Assembly: GCA_030526445.1 (NCBI GenBank)
Contig: JAUNCV010000055.1
Coordinates: forward strand, 1-11,895
Direction of reading: 5' to 3'
Source: Bacteroidales bacterium
GTDB taxonomy: Bacteria > Bacteroidota > Bacteroidia > Bacteroidales > UBA3663
DNA: 11,895 nt
Position numbers and translations under genes: made by a program. Below, piece after piece: positions 6,489 to 11,895 of the stretch; position 1 is the stretch's first letter; every line of letters begins with the position of its first letter. Under the pieces are notes generated by a model, which saw only the letters and a program-made list of their open reading frames with translations, was not told the DNA's origin and ran no database searches.

Positions 6489-7289
6489 TTATTTTGTGAG
6501 GTGAGTACCTGCCTCGGCCACATCAATATTGTCGGCGTGAGTGATAACTACTTCAGACACTCCATGCTCGATGGCGCTGAAACTGTTCTCGAGTTTTGGG
6601 AGCATGCCACCGCTCACAACACCCTCTTCAACGAGGCGGGGGAAATCGCTCGAGGTGATAGAAGGAATAACGCTGTCATCGTCATCAGGGTTCATGAGAA
6701 CGCCCTTCTTCTCGAAGCAGAACATCAAGGTTACCTCAAACGAACGGCTCAGGGCCTTGGCCACCTCGCTGGCAATTGTGTCGGCATTGGTGTTGAGCAA
6801 AGAGCCCTTTGAGTCATGTCCGATAGGAGAGATGACAGGCACCACGCCCTTAGCAATGAGGTCGGCCAGCAAATCGGCATTTACCTGATCCACGTCGCCC
6901 ACAAAGCCGTAGTCGATGAGTTGCATCGAGCCATCTTCCATCTTGGTGTTCTTTGGAGCACGACGATGGCTCTGTATCACATTCATATCTGCACCGGTGA
7001 GGCCGAGAGCATTCACTCCGCGAGCCTGCAACTGGGCTACAATATTCTTATTAACCAAACCAGCATACACCATCGTAACCACTTTGAGCGTTTCGGCATC
7101 AGTGATGCGTCGGCCGCCAATCATGGTTTGTGCAATGCCAAGTTGTTCGGCAATCTTGGTGGCGCTTCTTCCGCCGCCGTGAACCAGTACTTTCAGGCCC
7201 TCAATACGGGCAAATTTGTCGAGCAGGGCCTGGAGCGAAGCTTCGCTCTCCACAATGCCGCCACCCACTTTGACAACAGTCAGTTTCAT
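6489..7289 (-). CDS. argB: Acetylglutamate (possibly succinylglutamate) kinase ArgB
   Basis: 266 residues, the usual length. It phosphorylates the gamma-carboxylate of N-acylglutamate with ATP, the second step of arginine synthesis in the cytoplasm. Amino acid kinase fold motifs are all present: the KVGGG phosphate loop (Lys7-Gly11), LVHGGG (35-40), the substrate-contacting GGRRITD (58-64), LNTNADTIASEVA (165-177) and the ATP-side SGGMLPK with Lys232, equivalent to the essential lysine of E. coli ArgB. In Bacteroides fragilis the pathway uses N-succinyl rather than N-acetyl intermediates, so the true substrate here may be N-succinylglutamate; the sequence alone does not decide. The gene lies 30 nt after manC on the same strand and probably shares its promoter. 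No other arginine gene is in the window. Confidence 0.95.
   Translation of the reverse strand: MKLTVVKVGGGIVESEASLQALLDKFARIEGLKVLVHGGGRSATKIAEQLGIAQTMIGGRRITDAETLKVVTMVYAGLVNKNIVAQLQARGVNALGLTGADMNVIQSHRRAPKNTKMEDGSMQLIDYGFVGDVDQVNADLLADLIAKGVVPVISPIGHDSKGSLLNTNADTIASEVAKALSRSFEVTLMFCFEKKGVLMNPDDDDSVIPSITSSDFPRLVEEGVVSGGMLPKLENSFSAIEHGVSEVVITHADNIDVAEAGTHLTK
7233..7248. repeat. 16-bp perfect palindrome inside argB
   Basis: GAGCGAAGCTTCGCTC is exactly self-complementary. It lies in the coding sequence for ArgB residues 14-19, just after the glycine loop. The word GGAGCGAAGC (7232-7241) recurs at 7868-7877 in the manC purine-rich run. No function is known to me. Confidence 0.6.
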
Positions 7290-7319
7290 AATCTTAATCT
7301 TCGGTCTTGAATCTCTATA

Positions 7320-8426
7320 TTAGTGCCATTCTTTGATGCGCTGTTCTTCGCTCAGCTGGCAAATCAGCAGTGTGCCGTTGTGCTCAGAAACAATCATATC
7401 CTTCATGCCCTGAATCACTACCTGCTTGCCCTGCGGCATGCGTACCATGCAGCCTTCGCTTTCAATCATCTTCACACCATCGCCAATCACAGCATTGCGG
7501 TCATCGTCTTGTGGTGTGAGTGTGTGCAGGCTGCCCCAGGTGCCGAGGTCGCTCCAACCAAACTCTGCAGGCATCACATAAGCCAGCTGGGTCTTCTCCA
7601 TCACGGCATAGTCAATAGAAATCTTCGGACAGGTGTCATAGAGTTTATCCACCATTGCCTGCTCTTTGACGGTGAAGAAGGTTGGTGCAATCTTGTCCAT
7701 AATCTCTGCAATCTCTGGTGCATACTGGCGAAGTTCGCTGACAATGGTCGAAACCTGCCAGAGGAACATGCCCGAGTTCCAAGTGTATCGTCCGGTTTCA
7801 AGATACTCTTCAGCAGTTTTGAGATCAGGTTTCTCGCGGAACGAAGCCAGTTTGTAGATAGGCGAAAGGAGCGAAGCAAAGGCCGAAGGGCGACGACCCT
7901 TCTTGCCAGCATCGTGAGTCTCGAGGGTTGGGTCAGCGATACGCTCACCTTGCTCAATGTAGCCATAGCCGGTCTCTGGGCGGGTAGGCTGCATACCGAG
8001 GGTCAGGATGCGATCTCCTCCGCAGACGAAGTCAAGACCCTGAGCCACACAACGCTGAAATTCGCGAGGGCTGATGACCAAGTGGTCAGAGGCTGCCACA
8101 AAAACTGCTGCCTCTGGGTCTTCGGCCTGAATCTTCCACGAAACATAAGCCACACAAGGAGCCGTATTTCGCATGCATGGCTCAAGCAAGATGTGCTGAG
8201 GGTTGATGCCCTGCAACTGCTCGCGAACCAGTTCTGCAAAATTCTTCGACGTTACTACCCAAACATGCTCAATATCAATAAGGCCGCCGAAGCGATCGAA
8301 GGTCTGCTGAATCATTGTTCGACCTGTGCCCATGATGTCAAGGAATTGCTTGGGACACTGAGGAGTGGACATGGGCCAGAAGCGACTACCGATGCCACCT
8401 GCCATAATGACGAGATGATTTGCCAT
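7320..8426 (-). CDS. manC: Mannose-1-phosphate guanylyltransferase (GDP-mannose pyrophosphorylase)
   Basis: 368 residues, a single-domain enzyme without the C-terminal isomerase domain found in bifunctional ManC/AlgA. It makes GDP-mannose from GTP and mannose 1-phosphate for surface polysaccharides, protein glycans and GDP-fucose. The nucleotide-binding signature is intact: MAGGIGSRFWPMS (8-20) with PKQF (25-28). Further family motifs are ASDHLV, PETGYGYI (150-157), FREKPD (196-201) and WNSGMFLW (216-223), then a FGWSDLGTW substrate-side motif near the C-terminus. Between GYGYI and FREKP there are 38 residues, against about 19 in E. coli ManC as I recall it; the extra part includes GKKGRRPSAFASLLSPI (174-190), whose DNA forms a hairpin (see findings). 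It is the first gene of a manC-argB unit with its own promoter at 8448-8479. Confidence 0.93.
   Translation of the reverse strand: MANHLVIMAGGIGSRFWPMSTPQCPKQFLDIMGTGRTMIQQTFDRFGGLIDIEHVWVVTSKNFAELVREQLQGINPQHILLEPCMRNTAPCVAYVSWKIQAEDPEAAVFVAASDHLVISPREFQRCVAQGLDFVCGGDRILTLGMQPTRPETGYGYIEQGERIADPTLETHDAGKKGRRPSAFASLLSPIYKLASFREKPDLKTAEEYLETGRYTWNSGMFLWQVSTIVSELRQYAPEIAEIMDKIAPTFFTVKEQAMVDKLYDTCPKISIDYAVMEKTQLAYVMPAEFGWSDLGTWGSLHTLTPQDDDRNAVIGDGVKMIESEGCMVRMPQGKQVVIQGMKDMIVSEHNGTLLICQLSEEQRIKEWH
7881..7907 (-). repeat. Hairpin-forming palindrome inside manC
   Basis: Inverted repeat GAAGGG (7885-7890) / CCCTTC (7897-7902) with a 6-nt loop, continued by GGC (7881-7883) / GCC (7905-7907) after a small internal loop. 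It is preceded on the plus strand by a purine-rich run with repeated CGAA words (7863-7880). It codes in frame for the extra segment of ManC. An inserted palindromic element is one explanation; ordinary lineage-specific loop variation is the other. Confidence 0.5.
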
Positions 8427-8447
8427 AATTACTTAATATTTTTGCGG

Positions 8448-8479
8448 CAAAGATAGGAAAAATGTTGATAATTATGAAA
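8448..8479 (-). promoter_or_regulatory. Promoter for manC-argB
   Basis: Read on the minus strand, the -7 element is TATCTTTG (8455-8448, exact TAnnTTTG). The region 20 bp upstream is TTTC (8479-8476), one mismatch to the TTTG -33 consensus. Transcription would start near 8441-8443, giving a leader of only about 15-18 nt before the manC ATG at 8426. Confidence 0.6.
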
Positions 8480-8493
8480 AAAACTCACATTTT

Positions 8494-8525
8494 TTTGTTC
8501 AATTTACTATTTCTTTATATATTTG
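8494..8525 (+). promoter_or_regulatory. Promoter for rimP-nusA-infB
   Basis: A -33 TTTG (8494-8497) and a -7 TATATTTG (8518-8525, exact TAnnTTTG) with a 20-bp spacer, identical in design to the promoter at 452-483. It is divergent from the manC promoter; the two -33 elements are about 14 bp apart, so a regulator or polymerase on one side could affect the other. Confidence 0.75.
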
Positions 8526-8540
8526 CAGCGGAAATATGAG

Positions 8541-8568
8541 AAGAGAGACGCCAACAAGCGTTTCTCTT
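8541..8568 (+). promoter_or_regulatory. Leader hairpin upstream of rimP
   Basis: An 11-bp stem AAGAGAGACGC (8541-8551) / GCGTTTCTCTT (8558-8568), one G-U pair, loop CAACAA. Outside it GCAGCG (8525-8530) and CGCTGC (8569-8574) are also complementary, although the first arm probably lies at or before the transcription start. There is no T run after the stem, so it is not a standard terminator. It ends 19 nt before the rimP ATG and would form at the very 5' end of the operon mRNA, where it could stabilise it or control translation. The function is inferred. Confidence 0.55.
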
Positions 8569-8587
8569 CGCTGCTTAAATAATATAT

Positions 8588-9052
8588 ATGATAAACAAAC
8601 AGGAAATCATTGATCTGGTTGACCAGTATCTTTTGGCCGCTGAAAGTGAAAGCTTTTTGGTGGATGTTACCGTAAACCGTGACAACAAAATTGTCATCGA
8701 AATTGACAACGACGAAGCTGTCGATATTGATGAATGTGTGGCCATCAGCCGTTACATTGACGAGCACATGGACCGTGAAAAAGAGGACTTTGAACTTGAA
8801 GTGGGTTCATTCGGTCTCACCTCTCCGCTCAAGACTTTGCGCCAGTATGCCAAGTTTGAGGGTGAAGAAATGGAGGTGCTGATGCGCGATGGCCGCAAGT
8901 TGAAGGGCATTCTCGGCGCTGCCGATGAAGAGGGCTTCGACCTGACTTGGACCGCCAAGGAGAAGGTTGAGGGTAAAAAGAAAAAAGAAGAGGTGACCCA
9001 TCAGGAGCACTTGCTTCATAAGGATGTTAACAGAATTTATTATAATTTTTAA
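8588..9052 (+). CDS. rimP: Ribosome maturation factor RimP
   Basis: 154 residues, the usual length. RimP binds the free 30S subunit and helps its late maturation. The N-terminal alpha/beta domain has FLVDVTVNRDNKIVIEIDND (about 19-38) and DIDECVAISRYIDEHMD (43-59), and the hallmark FELEVGSFGLTSPLKTLRQY (about 64-83) matches the family's 'eVsSPGldRPL' segment in its Bacteroidetes form. The C-terminal Sm-like domain follows (GEEMEVLMRDGRKLKGIL). It is the first gene of the conserved rimP-nusA-infB operon, 14 nt before nusA, with promoter and leader hairpin upstream. No Shine-Dalgarno sequence precedes the ATG, as is normal in this phylum. Confidence 0.95.
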   Translation: MINKQEIIDLVDQYLLAAESESFLVDVTVNRDNKIVIEIDNDEAVDIDECVAISRYIDEHMDREKEDFELEVGSFGLTSPLKTLRQYAKFEGEEMEVLMRDGRKLKGILGAADEEGFDLTWTAKEKVEGKKKKEEVTHQEHLLHKDVNRIYYNF

Positions 9053-9066
9053 AAGAATATACAGAA

Positions 9067-10317
9067 ATGGCAACAAGACAGAAAGAGGAAGTAGCTTCAA
9101 TGATTGAAAGCCTTCAGGAGTTCAGTGAATTGAAGAGCATCGATAAGAAAACTCTTACTTTGGTGCTGCAGGACTCGTTCCGTTCAGTGCTCGCTAAGAT
9201 GTTTGAGACCGATGAGAATTTTGATGTGATTGTAAACCCAGACAAGGGCGACATCGAGATTCTGATGAATCGTGTAGTGGTAGCCGACGATGAGCTTCAG
9301 AACCCATTGTTGGAGGTGAAGCTGAGCGATGCACGCAAGACTGTAGAGGATATTGAGATTGGTGAGGACTTTACCGAAGAGGTTCATTTCGAGGACTTCG
9401 GCCGTCGTGCTATTCTTAACCTCCGTCAGACCCTTGCTGCCAAGATTCTTGAGCTTCAGAAGGATGGCCTTTATAATAAGTATAAGGACCTCGTAGGCCA
9501 TGTTGTTACTGCTGAGGTTTATCAGGTTTGGAAGCGCGAAATGCTTCTCGTTGACGAAGATGGCAATGAGGTTTCTTTGCCACGTACCGAGCAGATTGCT
9601 GGCGATAACTTCCGCAAGGGCGATCATGTTCGTGCCGTTGTGCTTCGTGTTGACAATGCTAACAACAACCCAAAGATTATCCTTTCTCGTACTGCACCTA
9701 TCTTCCTTCAGCGTCTCATGGAGCAGGAGATTCCTGAGATTGCCGATGGCACTATCCGCATCGTAAAGATTGTTCGTCTGGCAGGCGAGCGTGCTAAGGT
9801 TGCTGTTGAGACTAGCGACGATCGTATCGATCCAGTAGGTGCTTGTGTGGGTGTTAAGGGCGGCCGTATCCATGGCATCGTTCGTGAGCTCCGTGGCGAG
9901 AACCTCGACGTTATTCCTTATACCAACAATGCAAGCCTGCTCATTCAGCGTGCCCTCTCTCCAGCCTCTATCTCACAGATTCACATCGACGAGGAGAGCA
10001 AGACTGCCGAGGTGTTCATGAGCTCAGAGGAGGTAAGCCTCGCTATTGGTAAGGCTGGTGCCAACATCAAGCTTGCTTGCATGCTCACTGGCTATCAGAT
10101 TGACGTATATCGTGAGGGTACCGGCGACGATATCTTCCTTGACGACTTCAGCGATGCTATCGAGCCTTGGGTTATTCAGGCACTCAAGGGCATTGGCTTG
10201 GCTACTGCAAAGGCAGTGCTCGAGGCCGATCCTGCTATGGTTGCCGATAAGGCTGACCTCGAGGAGGAGACAGTTGCTGAGGTTCGCGCCGTCCTGGAAA
10301 AAGAATTTGAGGAATAA
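9067..10317 (+). CDS. nusA: Transcription termination/antitermination factor NusA
   Basis: 416 residues. NusA binds RNA polymerase and nascent RNA and modulates pausing, termination and antitermination. Domains in order: the N-terminal polymerase-binding domain (about 1-130, with DSFRSVLAKMF and ENFDVIVNPDKGDIEI), an S1 domain (about 143-205, with the LSRT exit), KH1 with the GVKG loop (262-265 in DPVGACVGVKGGR) and KH2 with IGKAG (327-331). The C-terminus keeps one helix-hairpin-helix-like piece (WVIQALKGIGLATAKAVL) and an acidic tail but lacks the two full acidic repeats of E. coli NusA (495 aa), as is typical for Bacteroidetes. It lies between rimP and infB in one operon. Met12 is a possible later start, but the given start matches the family. 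Confidence 0.96.
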   Translation: MATRQKEEVASMIESLQEFSELKSIDKKTLTLVLQDSFRSVLAKMFETDENFDVIVNPDKGDIEILMNRVVVADDELQNPLLEVKLSDARKTVEDIEIGEDFTEEVHFEDFGRRAILNLRQTLAAKILELQKDGLYNKYKDLVGHVVTAEVYQVWKREMLLVDEDGNEVSLPRTEQIAGDNFRKGDHVRAVVLRVDNANNNPKIILSRTAPIFLQRLMEQEIPEIADGTIRIVKIVRLAGERAKVAVETSDDRIDPVGACVGVKGGRIHGIVRELRGENLDVIPYTNNASLLIQRALSPASISQIHIDEESKTAEVFMSSEEVSLAIGKAGANIKLACMLTGYQIDVYREGTGDDIFLDDFSDAIEPWVIQALKGIGLATAKAVLEADPAMVADKADLEEETVAEVRAVLEKEFEE

Positions 10318-10354
10318 TCAACAAATCAGTATTAATTAAATAATAGTTACGCGA

Positions 10355-11895
10355 ATGCGATTAAATAAAATAGCAAAAGACTTCAACGTAGGTGTTTCAA
10401 CTTTGATCGAATTTATCGAGAAGAAGACTGGAAGCACCGTTGAAGGTGGCCCTATGGCCAATGTATCTGATGACCTATATCAGATGCTCTGTAAGGAGTT
10501 CAAGAAGGACAAATCGAACAAGGAGGCTTCAGAGCGTGAGCGAATTGAGCGTCAGCAGACTCGTGATAAGATTAAGGAGGAGACCCGAGCTGTGGCAGTG
10601 GCTGCTGCAACACCAGCTCCTACTACCGTTGTGCGCACCTCTACTGAGGAGAAGCTCGATGCTCGTCCAAAGGTGGTTGGTACCATCGATTTGGAGGCTA
10701 AGCCAAAAGTTGCTGAGCCAGCACAAGCTGAGCCTAAGCAGGCACCTGTAGTTGAGAAGAAAGAGGAGGCTGCACCAGCACCTAAGGCTGCTGAGGCACC
10801 TGCCGAGAAGAAGCCAAATCAGACCGCTAAGGGCGAACTGAGCAAGGATCGTATCAGCGAGGAGCCTCTGCCAGAGGCAGCTCGTTCGGGCGAAATCTTC
10901 CGTGTTTCTCCAACCAAGGGCCCACAGCTCAATGTGGTTGGTACTATCGACCTCGATGCGCTGAACCAGAGCACTCGTCCTAAGAAGAAGAGCAAGGAGG
11001 AGCGCAAGAAGGAGCGTGAGCAGAAGAATGGTAACAACAACAATCAGGGTGGCAACAACAACCGCCATCGTGGTGCTCAGAAGGTTGATATCAACGAAGA
11101 GATCAACAAGGGTCGCAACAATGGCGGCAACAACAATGGCAATGGTGGTGGCCGCGACAAGAAGAGCCACAACGATGCCCGCCGTCAGGATCGTGACGAG
11201 CTTCGTCAGCATGGCAAGCACAGCAAGAAGAACCAGAAGATCGAGGTAACTGAAGAGGATGTACAGAAGCAGGTAAAGGATACCTTGGCTCGTCTTCAGA
11301 ACAAGCTCGATAAGAAGGGCGTGAAGTATCGTAAGGACAAGCGCAATGCTGCTGCTGAGCGTGCTGCTGAGGCTGAAGAGGCACAGGCTGCTGAGAGCAA
11401 AATCTTGAAGCTCACCGAGTTCGTAACCGCAAACGACTTGGCTACCATGATGAATGTGCCAGTGGTTAAGGTTATCGGTACCTGTATGACTCTTGGCATG
11501 ATGGTGTCAATCAACCAGCGTCTCGATGCTGAGACCATCAACCTCGTTGCTGAGGAGTTTGGCTTCGAAACCCAGTATGTATCAGAAGAGGTAGAGCAGG
11601 AGCTCGAGACCGTTGAGGATACCGAGGATCAGCTCGAGAGCCGTCCACCTATCATTACCGTCATGGGTCACGTTGACCACGGTAAGACCAAGTTGCTCGA
11701 CCACATCCGTAACGCTAATGTGATTGCTGGTGAGGCTGGTGGCATTACTCAGCACATCGGTGCATACAACGTGCAGTTGGCCGATGGCCGTCATGTAACT
11801 TTCCTCGATACTCCTGGTCACGAGGCATTTACCGCTATGCGTGCTCGTGGTGCTAAGATGACCGATATCGCTATCATCATCATTGCTGCCGACGA
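10355..11895 (+). CDS. infB: Translation initiation factor IF-2 (5' part, cut by window end)
   Basis: An open frame of 513 codons starts at ATG 10355, 37 nt after nusA, and runs off the window. IF-2 is the GTPase that brings initiator tRNA to the 30S subunit. The N-terminus RLNKIAKDFNVGVSTLIEFI is the Bacteroidetes form of the IF-2 N-terminal helical module. A long charged linker follows (about 65-330), including two VVGTIDL copies (107-113 and 194-200) and an Asn/Gly-rich stretch (225-266). An IF2_N-type domain lies at about 352-405 (KLTEFVTANDLATMMNVPV). The G domain begins at about 430 with G1 GHVDHGKT (438-445), G2 GEAGGITQHIGAY and G3 DTPGHEAF. The NKxD motif and later domains lie beyond the window. 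Full length in this phylum is about 900-1000 residues, so roughly half is seen. Confidence 0.96.
   Translation, partial: MRLNKIAKDFNVGVSTLIEFIEKKTGSTVEGGPMANVSDDLYQMLCKEFKKDKSNKEASERERIERQQTRDKIKEETRAVAVAAATPAPTTVVRTSTEEKLDARPKVVGTIDLEAKPKVAEPAQAEPKQAPVVEKKEEAAPAPKAAEAPAEKKPNQTAKGELSKDRISEEPLPEAARSGEIFRVSPTKGPQLNVVGTIDLDALNQSTRPKKKSKEERKKEREQKNGNNNNQGGNNNRHRGAQKVDINEEINKGRNNGGNNNGNGGGRDKKSHNDARRQDRDELRQHGKHSKKNQKIEVTEEDVQKQVKDTLARLQNKLDKKGVKYRKDKRNAAAERAAEAEEAQAAESKILKLTEFVTANDLATMMNVPVVKVIGTCMTLGMMVSINQRLDAETINLVAEEFGFETQYVSEEVEQELETVEDTEDQLESRPPIITVMGHVDHGKTKLLDHIRNANVIAGEAGGITQHIGAYNVQLADGRHVTFLDTPGHEAFTAMRARGAKMTDIAIIIIAAD

Noticed and set aside
7323..8456. 377-codon plus-strand open frame opposite manC
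   Set aside because: It is antisense to a well-supported enzyme gene and its translation is rich in His, Cys and Leu with no domain pattern. It is a codon-bias shadow.
8525..8574. Possible tRNA or riboswitch in the rimP leader
   Set aside because: Only a single hairpin is visible. There is no T-loop GGTTCGA-like sequence, no cloverleaf and no known ligand-binding core, so it is listed only as a leader hairpin.
9184..9873. 229-codon minus-strand open frame opposite nusA
   Set aside because: It lies wholly inside nusA, has no recognisable domain, and is explained by the biased codon use of nusA.
10529..11221. 230-codon minus-strand open frame opposite infB, leucine/valine-rich as if membrane-bound
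   Set aside because: The hydrophobic look comes from the complement of Lys/Glu/Asn codons in the IF-2 linker. No promoter or start context supports it.

Overview
The window looks like chromosomal DNA of a Bacteroidetes (Bacteroidota) bacterium, most likely a Prevotella-type member of the Bacteroidales. This is an inference from several independent signs: the 23S tail and 5S rRNA style, three promoters of the Bacteroidetes TTTG / TAnnTTTG class, no Shine-Dalgarno sequences before most genes, fimbrillin-like lipoproteins, a C-terminal tail of the type IX secretion kind common in Prevotella, and the short Bacteroidetes form of NusA.

Layout. (1) 1-360: the 3' tip of a 23S rRNA gene, the complete 5S rRNA and two tandem terminators with related stems, i.e. 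the end of an rRNA operon. (2) 452-6385, plus strand: a tight four-gene surface operon behind a clear promoter. It encodes two divergent tandem paralogous fimbrillin-like (Mfa-like) lipoproteins, a third lipoprotein resembling fimbrial accessory subunits, and a 767-residue secreted protein with a beta-helix-like N-terminal half and a sorting tail. The last three genes are separated by 2 nt and overlap by 1 nt, which suggests co-translation. (3) 6418-6461: a bidirectional terminator between convergent operons. (4) 8426-6489, minus strand: manC (mannose-1-phosphate guanylyltransferase) then argB (acyl-glutamate kinase). (5) 8427-8587: a divergent promoter region, including a leader hairpin before rimP. 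(6) 8588-11895, plus strand: the conserved rimP-nusA-infB translation/transcription operon, with infB cut by the window edge inside its G domain.

How the parts work together. The four-gene operon is the accessory part and the best candidate for something not well described: a surface fibre or adhesin complex in which fimbrillin-type subunits are co-made with a T9SS-type beta-helix protein. ManC supplies GDP-mannose for glycans. ArgB belongs to arginine synthesis. RimP, NusA and IF2 form the usual housekeeping module, whose codon use looks strongly biased as in highly expressed genes. The other points worth a second look are a hairpin-forming segment that appears to be an in-frame insertion in manC, a 16-bp perfect palindrome in argB sharing a word with it, and the rimP leader hairpin. 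I found no tRNA gene, CRISPR array, insertion sequence or prophage gene.
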